DNA of 64,000 bases, taken from Typhlomys cinereus. Lineage: Eukaryota > Chordata > Mammalia > Rodentia > Platacanthomyidae. The position numbers were made by a program, and so were the translations under genes. The notes under the pieces are model-generated. The model saw nothing but the letters and a program-made list of their open reading frames with translations. It made no database searches and was not told the origin of the DNA. Each line of letters begins with the position of its first letter. Positions within the stretch are counted from its first letter, which is position 1. Shown here one piece after another: positions 24,844 to 35,518 of the stretch. The DNA lies in the NCBI GenBank assembly GCA_023101885.1, contig JALPQD010000304.1, positions 2,660,015-2,724,014 of the forward strand, in the 5' to 3' direction.

Positions 24844-25060
24844 TGTGTAGAACCACGGACGAATTCGGGAACCACCATGGACGCCTCCACCTCCTCCTTG
24901 TTTACTCTGCCCCGGGATTCACGGGCTCCGCCCTACCAGGACCAGAAACGCAGGCCGCCCCCGCGTCTGCCCTGCGTCTATACGTGGGATCTAGGATCCA
25001 AACTCAGGACCTTCCGCCTGCAAGGCAGAGGCTTAACCCCTGAGCCACCTCTCCAGCCCC
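24691..25060 (-). repeat. Young tRNA-derived SINE, subfamily I, with inverted 3' tail
   Basis: The body (about 24796-25060) is a minus-strand subfamily I copy. On the plus strand it runs (TG)n, ggaaccaccatggacgcc, cttgtttactctgccc and ends ctctccagcccc. The expected 3' tail is not in line with it. Instead the tail lies reversed at 24691-24780: a CA run, cgcacaattgaataaata, ataataaaaaag and an A-rich stretch. Next comes 24782-24794, taaaaggcttaca. That 13-mer is the exact reverse complement of 25061-25073, tgtaagcctttta, just beyond the SINE head. Reversing about 24691-24794 restores a complete SINE with direct target duplications. Two CA/TG runs (24692-24731, 24796-24852) flank the inversion. 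Confidence 0.85.
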
Positions 25061-25073
25061 TGTAAGCCTTTTA

Positions 25074-26190
25074 ATGTTAGAGGTTTTAGTACAATTCTAT
25101 CTACTTTACCACCAGGTAAGGTTCTATATCTGATTCTACACTGGAAAGCAGAATGCGGTCAAAATAGCAGCCTGGGTATGACAACCTGACAGCAGGATGT
25201 CATGTGATTAGGAAGCCCTGAAGCAGGAAGAATCACAGTTTATTGGTATAGAAATAATAAAACCTATTGTGGATAGCAAACTGGAAAGGGTAGGAAGTAG
25301 ATAGATGAATTAGATGAAGAGATAGATAGTAGATAGTGGATATATAATATAGATAAATATAGATATGGATATATAGATGCAAATATACTTATATATCTTT
25401 ACATAGATTATATAGATACATGGCAGCTAACAGTATCATGAATGGGGACCGTTACTTTTTCTCTACTCCTACAGGTACCCAGGGCTACTGCTAACTTATA
25501 TAAGAGTAAATGGAGGCTTATTATCAGCAGGCCCTCAAAACAGGAATTCGAAATCCAGATGGCACCAAAATAAACGTTTATTTGACCCCCACAGTGACTG
25601 TGTAGGAGGATCAGAGATTGCTGACTTTTTAATGAAGGATAAAGTTCAGGCCAGTATATGACCTGAAAATAAAGAGTTTGATTCTCTGCTTTCAAATTCT
25701 GTTTGGAATACAGAGAAGCAGTGTAGAGTGATTATGCCAGCAATACAGATAACATCTCTGAAATCTTTATCAACCATCTTAAGTCAATGCCAAAGCATCA
25801 TTGATTGTATCTAGCAAGCTGTTATATAATCTCAACAGTTTCTCTGTACCTTCTCAGAGACCATCTCTTGCAGATCTGGTTTCTCATACCTGGCTGCCGT
25901 GGTGGCTTCCTGAATTTAGCCCTACATCAGTTATTTCTCACTTGCAATTTGCTTTATATACCATAGATGGATAATTTCTTTGAAACCTGTATCTGTCTTT
26001 ACAATCTGTTTACTTAGGGAAAGATAAAATAAAATCGAAAATGCTTTAGCATTCTGCTGTCCTTAAGGAAAATTCATTCCTTTTGGTTGGTCTAGAAACA
26101 ACTCTTCCAAAGCAAGTATGGCAGCGCCTGAGCCTCTGATCTTTCTCACACTAGCATAATTCTGGATCATGAACATGATTGGATTCTGCT
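25074..26190. other. Unannotated DNA with GATA-rich stretch and exon-like block
   Basis: 25295-25410 is rich in TAGATA/ATATAGATA. At 25449-25475 a pyrimidine-rich run ends in ctcctacag, which resembles a 3' splice acceptor. The less AT-rich block after it runs to about 25690 and has gaaaataaag (an AATAAA signal) near 25665. A terminal exon or processed remnant is possible, but no protein is recognised and frames are broken. Confidence 0.25.
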
Positions 26191-28239
26191 GTTCATACTG
26201 TTCCCTTCTCTAAAGCATTTTCCCAGACCTCACCTGGCTCTCTGATCTTACTATGTTTAAAACATGCACATTGTCCTTCAGACCAAAAGTCAAATTATGC
26301 CCTTCTCAGACAAATCCTCGAATATGAAGAAAGACGCATTTTTTCAGACTGGTATCAAGTTCTGTGCCGATAAACCCCTTCTCTGTCTTCCTCAGTGTAT
26401 ATTCACACAGATTTTGAGTTTATCCTTTGGATTTTTAGTTTTTTAGTAATTTTTAGCTCTGTTAGTTTAGGAGCAGCAGGAGGAAAAACATCATATAGTT
26501 TTTCACTGTTTCACAAGACTGAACAACCTACTTCATGACCTTTTTTTTCTGCCATGGTTTAAAGTTAGTCACAATCTACTTGGGAAGAGCAGTTCATGTA
26601 ATGGTATTGACATATAGACAAAAAGCCTAATACGTACACATCAAGAATAAAAGTAATGCCCATAGAAATAAAAATGTTCCAATACAAATTAAATAAATAT
26701 AAAACATATTTTTACAATACTTGGAAAAGATGTAGCATCTATAATTTAATTGGCATGATAAAAAATTTAAAATGACTACTATTTAATAAATATATTTGAA
26801 ATTAAAAATATATTCTACCCTTATTCATTTGGGCCCAGAATCAGATACTAGCTTGGAGAAAAGAGGAACATGGGTAATGTGGTCCATGTTAGCTGATCAT
26901 TGGGTTATGCATTCAAGTAAGTGGACATTATGGCAATGGTTCAAATGAGCTGCTGTGCTACTTTTCAAAGAAAGCAGATACAAAGAAACAAACTCTACAT
27001 TCTATGTCACTTCTGGTATAGGCCATCTGTATCTACTATCAAGAGAGAGAGAGAGAGAGACAGAGAGACAGAGAATATCAGAGGACTATTCTAACTTCTT
27101 TCTTCTATTAAGTTATTATATTATATATTAAGCCATTATTATATTTCACAATTCTGTCCCCCGGTATATTTACCTCACCAAGTTATACAAAATTATGCTT
27201 TATGGAAAGTTATACAATGAAAATTTACATATCACTGTATATTATAAGGCAGAGAACATTGAACTAAGCCCCAAACATATCGGAAATTAATAATGTGGTG
27301 TTCTTACTTTAAAGGTGAAGGTTTCTTCTAAGCTTCAAAGTGATCAAACAGACTAGTCCCTGCCAGTCTGTTTTCTCATGTTTGTAGAGGTAATAATTAT
27401 AGGACTATGAAAATGGACATTTATACAACTCTAATGTTGTGCAAGGAACACAGAGTGTCTTGATGGCCGGTTATCAGTACCATTACCCATGAAGCTTGTG
27501 GCCTACGACTACTGGTCAAATTCAGGGACAGCTTTTCCAATTCATGAAGTCACCTTAGTTTCAACAGGAGACTAAGAAAATCTTACAAAACATAAAAAAA
27601 TGCCATTTTCTTATTATTGCTGGATAAGTTTGCACTATATAAAGAGCATTTATTGTTTGAAAATAAACACAAAGTTTGGGATATTTTTGCCAGGAATTTT
27701 TATGATCGTGGAAAAATCCTTTTGAATTTTTTTGTAAACATTCTGAATTTGGTTTGCGTCAGCATGAGTGCAGGCTGATTTATCTCAGATTGTTCTGCCA
27801 CATCTTCCATTATAAATTCAACTAGATACTTATTGTCCATATCATTTCTTTATGTAAATTTTTGAAAAGTATGTTACTACATGGAAATGTGTAAAATTTT
27901 TGACAAAGTAATTTGCTACATGGAAACATACTACACAATTAGAAAATAAAATCATCATTTATCTTTTTAAAAATTATAATTATCTAAAACCAACCATTTA
28001 TATTTTTATGTTTTTCTTTAGATAACTTTTATATGAATTGATGATATTTTTATTTTAAATATATATAAATGAAATATATAATATATAAATGTTTAAATAT
28101 ATAATATATAAGTTGAAATTATATAGTATGGTGCAGTCATGAGGACGGAGTTTACCATGTGATTACCATGTGATGTGATTAAAGATGGGAATTTTGACAT
28201 ATGCTAGAAATTCAAGCCCTACTAAAGCAGAGATAAAAA
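26191..28239. other. Unannotated unique DNA
   Basis: No gene is recognised. A 64-residue frame at 26179-26373 ends in a fairly protein-like stretch but resembles no family I know. A short (GA)n run lies at 27041-27074. 28020-28130 is almost pure A/T. Confidence 0.4.
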
Positions 28240-28460
28240 AAGTCCTTGAGCTCATTGGCCAACCAAAATAGTTTAGTCAGTGAGTCCAATGAGACCTTGT
28301 CTGCAAACATGGTAATAATATACTAAATAAAGAGGAGAGCAACAAAGAAATAATACTCAAGATTGTTACACCCAGCCTCCATGCATACCCACACACATAC
28401 ACATGTATGTAAATGCATACATACATGCACATGCATCCTCAAATACATAAACACCAATTG
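28240..28460 (+). repeat. 3' part of a composite SINE
   Basis: The blocks gagctcattggccaaccaa, gtgagtccaatgagaccttg tctgc, an aaagaggagagc..atactcaagattgtt stretch, cctccatgcatacccacaca and an ACATGCACATGCAT-like tail match the 3' half of the composite rodent SINE. The tRNA head is missing (5' truncated or decayed). Confidence 0.5.
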
Positions 28461-29571
28461 AATAGTATGCAAAAGGCATCAGAGTCTATGTCATCAGTGC
28501 AGAAGGAAATGAATTTTTGCAATAATGTATTTATTCCTATATGTCACAGTGAACTTTGTTATTTGATGGTAGTATTCTGTTCTGTTCATGTTCAGGCATG
28601 ATGACTGTACTTATAAGAATAGCATGGTGTAAGTCTATATCTGAAAATGATATTTCCCTTCAAAGAAAGAAAAATAACTCATGAAGTTTTCATTAGCATA
28701 AATGTTAAGGTTTTAAATAGATAATAAAAAACATAATATGACATCTATTACATTGAAGAAATTACTACAAGCTGTACCAGGAATTTGGAATAAAATTTCA
28801 AAGAGCCAATAACAAATAAGTTAGTTTCAAATTTAAAACATAGATTCAGAGAAAAACTTCTATAACCTGCCATAAATTATGACTGAAAAACCATGAACAC
28901 ACATATATACAGTCATATTTACCTGGAAGTTAAATGGTATTTCAGGGTCAGAGGACTCTTTGGCATATTGATGGACTGTCAGTTATCACCCCAGATGCTC
29001 AGAGAACCTTTCTCAAACTGGGGATTATGCACGGACATCAACAGTCTACAGCATGAATTCCTGACATTTTTCCTTCCACTTCTATCCCAAGTTCTTATTG
29101 TATCTCCAGGACTTCAAATAGTGTCTGTCACATAGAATTAATGTAATGCAAACTAGTAAAATACAGGCAGAAAACCCTAGCCAGCTTACAAAATACCCTG
29201 TTTTTTTTTTTTTTTTTTTTGAGGGGAGGTTGAAAACACAATCTATATGAAAATAAATACTTTTTTTTCACTATATTCACAATGTTTCAGACATTTCCTT
29301 TTCCCCTCACAGTAGTTTTCAATGTGTCAACTGTCAGTCAAAGATTATTTATTTTTCTCATTTTTTTTCAGTCCTAAGGACATAGTTCTTGATCAACTTT
29401 CAGGGGGATGTTATGTTTCTTAGTTTGAGTGGTCTAAGACTGAAAACAAGCTCACTTAAGAGTAATAATGATCCGCCTACCTTTATTTTAGAATGCTTAC
29501 AGTGAGGTTCTCCAAAACCTTTAACTGAGATTGTTGTTGAACCTGAATCAACTTTCTCAAGGAAGAGCATG
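28461..29571. other. Unannotated DNA with a 20-T run
   Basis: No gene is recognised. A pure run of 20 T lies at 29201-29220 and may be the tail of an unrecognised minus-strand retroposon. Confidence 0.4.
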
Positions 29572-29650
29572 CAGAAGGAGGATTAGGAGGAGCAGGAGGA
29601 AGGGAAGCAGGAAAAGAATAGAAGGGGAGAGGAGGAGGAAGGGAGGGCTG
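29572..29650. repeat. Polypurine (GGA/GAA-rich) tract
   Basis: Plus-strand GGAGGA/GGAAG/GAGGAGGAAGG-type sequence with few pyrimidine interruptions. It is a simple A/G-rich region without coding sense. Confidence 0.8.
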
Positions 29651-30175
29651 AAGAGCGGATTCAGAGGCTCATTCAGGAAGTCTTCTTCAATACCGCAATT
29701 ATGACTCCTGGCCATAGTCCTTAGAGCCAAACCTCACAATCAGTCCCAAAATACTTCAAGGTCATGACACATGATTATGACATATTATTCCCTAAAATAT
29801 TCTTCCAGAAATACAACAAAGACTACAGCTGTATAGCCATTGTTTCGTAGCAATGTGAGAGACATAGGAGATAGGTGTGACACCAGTTAATTTAATTGCA
29901 TAATAAATAAGCAAGTACAATAATAATGAAGGAATTCTAATTTAGAAAATTTCTAATCAGTGGAACAAGTATATTCATAATCTGGGGAGGAATATGCTCT
30001 TTTTCAAAGACATTTCAATTCCACAATGACACACAGTAACCAGCCCAGAACTGGATTTTTTAAAGAAATCATATAATTGCATCAATGTGACAAAATATAT
30101 CAAATGTCATCTTTTCTACCTAATAAATATAACCTATGGGACACTTGTAAAAAAAGTAAAGAAACAATATAAGAC
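29651..30175. other. Unannotated unique DNA
   Basis: No gene or repeat is recognised up to the target-site duplication of the next SINE. Confidence 0.45.
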
Positions 30176-30191
30176 AGAATATAGCCAAATG

Positions 30192-30490
30192 GGGGCTGGA
30201 GAGGTGGCTCAGGGGTTAAGCCTCCGCCTTGCAGGCGGAAGGGCCTGAGTTCGGATCCCAGATCCCACGTATAGACGCCAGGCAGAAGCGGGGGCGGCCT
30301 GCGTTTCCGGTCCTGGTAGGGCGGAGCCTGTGAATCCCGGGGCAGAAGGAGGTGGAGGCGTCCATGGTGGTTCGCGAATTCGTCCGTGATTCTACACATA
30401 CACAGATACACACACACACACACGCGCGCGCACACATACACACGCACATGCGCACAGTTGAATAAAAAAAAAATTTAGAAAAAAAAAAAA
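30192..30490 (+). repeat. Young tRNA-derived SINE, subfamily II
   Basis: The head is ggggctggagaggtggctca, the B-box tgagttcggatccc, with two GC boxes, the subfamily II signature (cagaaggaggtgg, ttcgcgaattcg) and an A-rich tail after cgcacagttgaataaaa. Perfect 17-bp target duplications (agaatatagccaaatgg) lie at 30176-30192 and 30491-30507. The repeat keeps many CpGs in a CpG-poor setting, as expected if recently inserted. Antisense frames of 95-115 residues are repeat-derived. Confidence 0.9.
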
Positions 30491-30507
30491 AGAATATAGC
30501 CAAATGG

Positions 30508-31080
30508 AAACTTTAGAATTTTCTAGGTGTCATGATGTTTGAAATACTATAAAGTTTTATAAGGTAGGAAAAATATGAGTTGAATATACAAGATATGTGA
30601 AGTATCTCACGCATCTATTTTGATCATATTTTATACTGTTAACAAATATAAATATTATCAGGGAAGCATAATAGCTTCCATTGAACCATAATGCCATAAT
30701 GCCTCAATTTGATATAAGTATAGGTTTATCGTCTGCTACCTGACAATTGAATTTGATTGATGGTTCTAAATTTTATGTTATTCCAGGCAATATCCTGCCA
30801 TTTCATACTGTGTCCATGTATCCACAGCTGCTATGTCCACCTGAGTTCCTTTGATAGAATTTGAAGTAGTTGTTTGTAAGCACTTCATGGCAGGAACCAT
30901 GTTATCCCTTCACCAGTTGTAAAACAAAAGTATTTTTGAAAGAAATGTGTTTGTTTTCTTTTCTTGAATCCTAGCAAAATCTTCTATAAGATTTTTAAGA
31001 GAGAAAGCCCTGAACAATACTCCTAAAATTGCAGCACACTTATTGTAGGCTCAGCTGCCTGGTCCCACACCAGGCAACTC
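30508..31080. other. Unannotated unique DNA
   Basis: AT-rich sequence without a recognised feature. Confidence 0.45.
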
Positions 31081-31170
31081 AGATTTTCAGATGAAGAAAC
31101 TGCATCAGAGGTTAAGAGGCTTTCAGAGGTGATAATGAGGCAGAGAACTTTTTGTTGACTCCAAATCCCA
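31081..31170 (-). repeat. MIR SINE fragment (ancient)
   Basis: The plus-strand run attttcagatgaagaaactg, catcagaggttaagaggc and gataatgaggcagagaac is the reverse complement of the MIR core (TTTTACAGATGAGGAAACTGAGGCACAGAGAGGTTAAG). It is a minus-strand remnant. Confidence 0.6.
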
Positions 31171-31349
31171 TGGCACACATCATAATAGTTTTATTATTTT
31201 ATTAGCTCTGAATCATGGAGAAAGTAACTTGGGTTTATTATGGATACTTATATTGATCTCATGGTAATCTAAAAAGGAAAGATATATTTAGTCTAATTTA
31301 AACTTGAAAAGTATGTTGACAAATATCATACAGAGTTTTAACCTATGTG

Positions 31350-31745
31350 TTACTGTAAATGCTAATTGTCAACATGATGCTCAAGAGGCTTAAGAGTCCC
31401 CCAGGTCCACCAGAGAGACATTCTCTGCCTTTGAGGAATTGTCTTTATTGTATTAATTGATGTGAGAAGACCTAGCCCAATGTTGATGGGACTATTCCTT
31501 CAGCAGTGAATCCATAATTGTGCAAGAATGAGGAAAAATGAGGATAAGCAGGCATATATTAATTGGTTCTTGCCCTCTGCTTTTGACTGTTAATGGAGTA
31601 AGTCCAGTTACTTTCAGATCTTCCTAATACAGCTTCCTTGCAATGATGGAACCTGGAATTTTAAGTCAGCTAAATAATTTTCCCCTTTAGTTTGTTGTAA
31701 CAATGTGTAGTGACACTAAAACTGTTATCAATACCAAACTTTAAT
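31350..31745 (+). repeat. MT/ORR1-like MaLR LTR (solo, diverged)
   Basis: In order: gctaattgtcaacatgatgc (LTR start, for ATTGTCAACTTGACAC), ttgaggaattgtctttattg, aattgatgtgagaagaccta, gcccaatgttgatgggacta, cctggaattttaagtcagct and aaataattttcccctttagt near the 3' end. These follow the known rodent MaLR LTR. There is no internal region, so it is probably a solo LTR. It has no coding capacity. Confidence 0.65.
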
Positions 31746-31964
31746 TGGATTTCATTTGCTTTCTACCTGATTGTATTTAGCAAAGTATTCCAATTCTGTG
31801 CTATACATAAAGTGGCATGGAAAGCAGTATATACCATGTAAAACTTATGCCACATGAACTGCCATATTTAGTCTAATGAAAACAACTGCACATTTTAATT
31901 TAAAAATATTTTGTTTATATATATTATCAAAGATCGAATCTTTGTGTCTTCTCCTGGTAAATAT

Positions 31965-32215
31965 TACTTGTTGAAGTTTCATTGCAATGTGAAGGTATTA
32001 GAACTGGCGACATTGGGAAGGGTTAAGCTCAGGAAGGCAGAATACTCATAATTGGGAATGAAGGTCTTAAACAAAAGAAGTTCCACAGAAATCTTGACTC
32101 TGTTTAATGTGTGAGGACAAAGCAACAGGTTAATCAACAACTATCTAATATTCAACCTTCATCACACATTTATCTATTGGAGCCTTAATCCTAGACTCTT
32201 CAACTTCTAATATTT
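31965..32215 (+). repeat. Older MaLR-type LTR fragment (MST/MLT-like)
   Basis: gaagtttcattgcaatgtga and aggtattagaactggcgaca correspond to the common MaLR stretch with 'GATGGTATTAGGAGGTGG'. They are followed by cagaatactcataattggga, tgtgtgaggacaaagcaaca and ggagccttaatcctagactc..caacttctaa in the expected order. It is strongly diverged. Confidence 0.55.
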
Positions 32216-32574
32216 TTCAATTTTTTAATTTTTATTCAAAGCAAAACAGTAAAGTCAGTAAGTAGTGAGCCACCTGAGTAAAGAAACTCAAGGGCCAGCC
32301 TCCAAAATTTCTGAAAAATAAATGTGATATTAATAAGTAATCCAGTTGAGTTACAATCAATGTTTTGCAAACTGTCTGGTAGTCAAATGTTGCTCCTATT
32401 CATGAAATTGTACTAAATAAGAGATTCAGAGAAATAAAGCTTGTTCTAACAAAGGGATTCACAGTGGGCTTTGGCAACTTCAGTAATATCAAATAAATAA
32501 AAAGGTGACATAAGATAAGATGCAGAATTTTTTTTGAATTGTGGTTTATTTTCATTAGTTTGTGGAGTTTTCAA
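32216..32574. other. Unannotated AT-rich DNA
   Basis: No gene or clear repeat is recognised between the LTR and the composite SINE. Confidence 0.4.
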
Positions 32575-32695
32575 GAATCCATGCATGTGTATAGATGTGT
32601 ACATGTATGCAGGTGCACATACATGTTTATGGTTGCTGCAGGGATGCATCTTCTATTGATCTTCCACCTTGCCTTGAGTCAGGGTCTCTCAATCA
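32575..32695 (-). repeat. Composite SINE, 3' half (split by a LINE-1)
   Basis: The plus-strand order (tgtgtatagatgtgtacatg, ttccaccttgccttgagtca, gggtctctcaatc) is the reverse complement of the composite SINE's tail and middle ('GAGACAGGGTCTCTCACTGG' on the antisense side). The element stops exactly where the LINE-1 tail begins and resumes at 33237. Confidence 0.55.
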
Positions 32696-33227
32696 TTCTT
32701 TTATTAAAAATGTAATTATACATTTTAAAATTTTTTACCAGTTCCCTCCCTCCCCCTTCCTCCCCCTGAACCCCCTCCTCCCCCTCCTCTCCCTCCCCAT
32801 CCCCCAGTGCTTCCCCCCCAATTCCCAGAGAGTCCTTTATTGTGTACGCCTGACTCTCCACTGGGTCCTCCTCTCCGATGACATATAAGGACCCAGTGGC
32901 ATTTCCATAAGCCCTTTCTCTTGTTCCCCTTAAGCATAGGAGCACTACTATGGCTGTCAATCCCTTGCCTCCAGGGATCTCGGTGCCCTTAACAGATGCT
33001 AGACTTTATGAGGGCAACAGTGCGCTGGACATTGCGCAGGGCATGCAAAGTCCCATTATGATTGCTTTGGCCCCAACTATTGTTGAGAATCTTGCAAATT
33101 GTTGCTCCTCCCATCCTTTTGCTCTTACAATCTTACCGCCCCCTCTTCCGCAAATGTCCCTGAGCTCCAGGATGGGGAGAGATTAGGCTGGCCTAGTTCT
33201 ATGTGATTGATGTAAAGTCTCTGAAGT
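32696..33227 (-). repeat. LINE-1 3' end, 5'-truncated, inserted in a SINE
   Basis: The plus strand begins with an A/T-rich tail complement, then a long C-rich tract (G-rich on the LINE-1 strand). Then come ccactgggtcctcctctccg, ggacccagtggcatttcc, gctcttacaatcttaccgcc and ccctgagctccaggatgggg, the rodent LINE-1 3' UTR. A 9-bp direct repeat tctcaatca lies at 32687-32695 and 33228-33236. Related copies are at 34798 and 42955. The 78-97-residue frames here are noncoding shadows. Confidence 0.85.
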
Positions 33228-33236
33228 TCTCAATCA

Positions 33237-33412
33237 ATCCAGAGTTTATAGATAGAGCTAGTCTCCCAAGACAGTTTGCTCTGGTAATACCATCCTCATT
33301 TAGACTGAAATTACAGGTGTAACATCTTCACACAGCATTTATGTGTGTTGTGAAGTTCCAAACTCTAATTCTTTTGCTTTTAAGTATTTTATCCTATGAT
33401 ACATCTCCTTAG
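33237..33412 (-). repeat. Composite SINE, 5' half (continuation)
   Basis: It continues the antisense SINE interrupted at 32695: ccagagtttatagatagagc, tagactgaaattacaggtgt (for GCTGGGATTACAGGCATGTG), and ends acatctccttag, a decayed complement of the tRNA-like head. The join with 32575-32695 makes sense only if the LINE-1 is removed. Confidence 0.5.
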
Positions 33413-34094
33413 ATCAGAACTGAGTATTGAAGAATAAAATTTCAGAAGAGAAAGGGATAAAAACAGAAAATAAGGAATATAAAGCAATATAAAGAAGACC
33501 GCAAGAGATAAAAGAGTCAGTAAATATACCAAAGTGAATTTTCTGGATACAGTTCTGAAAGCTGTGAGTATTTCTGGGATTGAATCTTTACACTTCAGAC
33601 TTCGACTTTCACCATTGTAACCAATGTTTGTACAGATGGTGGTTCTTATTTTCCTTTTTTAAACTTTATCTTCTTCTAAATAAGACAAGAAGTTCAAAAC
33701 ATAATTAGCCTTGACACCTAGTTGTATCTTGAATAAACATTATTATATAGTGCTACTAATGTGAGCTTCATGCAAAGCAATGAACTAGAACTCTAAAATA
33801 ATGGAACATACTTCAAAACACTATAATCCATAATGCTGGCATTTGTTTGTATACCACTCTGGAATTACTGTACAATTATGATAAATGTACTAGCACTAGC
33901 AAAGAGGCTTTGAAAAACTATCCACATATTACAAAGGTTTAATTAATAATTATTTACATTTTATAAAAAATTTGAAATTAATTGTTATCATGAATGGAAC
34001 TTAATACCAAAGTGCTTGGTATTAATATATATCACAAAATGATGCTGAAATTACTAAATCAAAAGTAAAATAATGACAATTTAAAGTTAATAAG
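33413..34094. other. Unannotated AT-rich DNA with a perfect hairpin
   Basis: No gene is recognised. A perfect 10-bp inverted repeat (ttaataccaa, 5-nt loop, ttggtattaa) lies at 34001-34025. Confidence 0.45.
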
Positions 34095-34665
34095 TGCTAC
34101 ATCTGATTTTCTGTGCTTGATATACTTCCCTCAGTATGATTTCTTTCAGCTCCATTCATTTACCAGCAAATTGTATTAATTTTTTGATAGTTGTGTAGTA
34201 TTCTATCATGTATGTGTGCCACAATTTTATTATCTATTCATCAATTGTCAAACATTTGTGATTTTGCTATTGTGAATAGTGCAGCAATGAACATGGATGT
34301 ATATGTGCCATTATAGTATGATGAAGTAATTTTGGGGAATATTCCCAGCAGTGGTATAGCAGGGTCATATGACATTTCAATTTTTAACTTTCTTAGGAGC
34401 TGCCAAACTGATTGTCATAGTGGTTGTACAAATCTGCATTCTCCCCACATCCTCTCCAGTATGCGTTGGTGCATGTCTTTTGGATTTTTGCCATTCTGAC
34501 CTGTGTGAGACGTATCTTAGGATAGTTTTGATTTGCATTTCCCTGATAGATAGAGAGGTGGAATGTTTTTTAAGGTATCTGTTAGACATTTCAATTTCTC
34601 CCTAGGAAAAAAAGTTCCATGGCCTACTTCTTAATTGGGCTGTTTATCTCCTTTTATTGAGTATT
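34095..34665 (-). repeat. Old LINE-1 fragment (ORF2 3' end, antisense)
   Basis: The antisense ORF2 C-terminal region reads cttccctcagtatgatttct, tcatttaccagcaaattgta, attgtgaatagtgcagcaat, ggggaatattcccagcagtg, gctgccaaactgattgtcat, attctccccacatcctctcc and tgatttgcatttccctgata. Stops and indels mark it as dead. Confidence 0.85.
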
Positions 34666-34797
34666 ACAGGTTAACTAGATGGTTCAGTGCTGGAAATTGC
34701 CTGAGAATAACATATGACATATGATACTATTTAACATGAACAATTACTACAGGCTCATACTTTGTACAAAGTGCACACTGAGGCCTTGAGGAGTCTT

Positions 34798-35509
34798 TTT
34801 TTTTAAATTTTTTAAATTTTTTTCTGCTCATACAAATATAATAGGAACCCCTGTCCCCTCCCTCCCTCCACACCTCCCTGGACCTCCCTGTTCCCTCCCC
34901 TCTTTGTGCCTTCCTTTCCCCCTCCTTCTCTTTCTCCCAGTGCCCTCTCCCCCCATCTCTGAAGCATCCTTTAATGAGTATATCAAACTTTCCTCTGGGT
35001 CCTCCTCTCTGATGAGGTGTAAGGACTCAGTGGCATTTCCTAGAACTCTTTCTTGTGTTCCCCTTAGGTGTAGGAACACTATGGTGACTGTTAAACCCTT
35101 GCGTCTAAGGATCCTAGTGCCTTTAGTCCATGCTAGAATTTGAAGGGTCAATGATATGTTGGTCATTGCGCAGATCATGCAGAGTCCTGTTATAATTGCT
35201 TCGGTCCTAACTTGTGTGGAGTATCTTGCATATCATGATTCCTCCCATCCTTGTGCTCTTACAATCTTACCGCCCCCTCTTCCGCAAATTTCCCTGAGCT
35301 TCAGGATGGGGAGAGATTAGGCAGGCCTGATTCCAGGTGGTTGTTATAAAGTCTCTGATGTTCTGAATTATGGTTTGTTGATGATTTTTTTTTCACTTTT
35401 GCTGTTCCTGCAATGCCCTTGGTTCCATCCTGATGGGTATTGGATGTCATCCCGTGGCCAGAGATAAAAACCTGTTAAATTACAGTCTTGTTATAAGAGT
35501 CTATTCAAA
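34798..35509 (-). repeat. LINE-1 3' end, 5'-truncated
   Basis: A T-rich tail complement, ctgctcatacaaatataata, a C-rich tract (34855-34960), ctctgggtcctcctctctga, gctcttacaatcttaccgcc and cttcaggatggggagagatt match the 32696 and 42955 copies. This copy extends furthest 5'. A 9-bp direct repeat aggagtctt lies at 34789-34797 and 35510-35518. Frames of 79-116 residues on either strand are LINE-1 UTR shadows. Confidence 0.85.
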
Positions 35510-35518
35510 GGAGTCTTA

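Noticed and set aside
26179..26446. Protein-like 60-64-residue frames
   Set aside because: Two overlapping frames in different phases, no upstream continuity, no recognised domain. A BLASTP/TBLASTN search would be decisive; a clear hit in another mammal would revive it.
32595..33186. Proline-rich plus frames and Gly/Glu-rich minus frames
   Set aside because: They lie in the C-rich tract of a LINE-1 3' UTR, which is noncoding.
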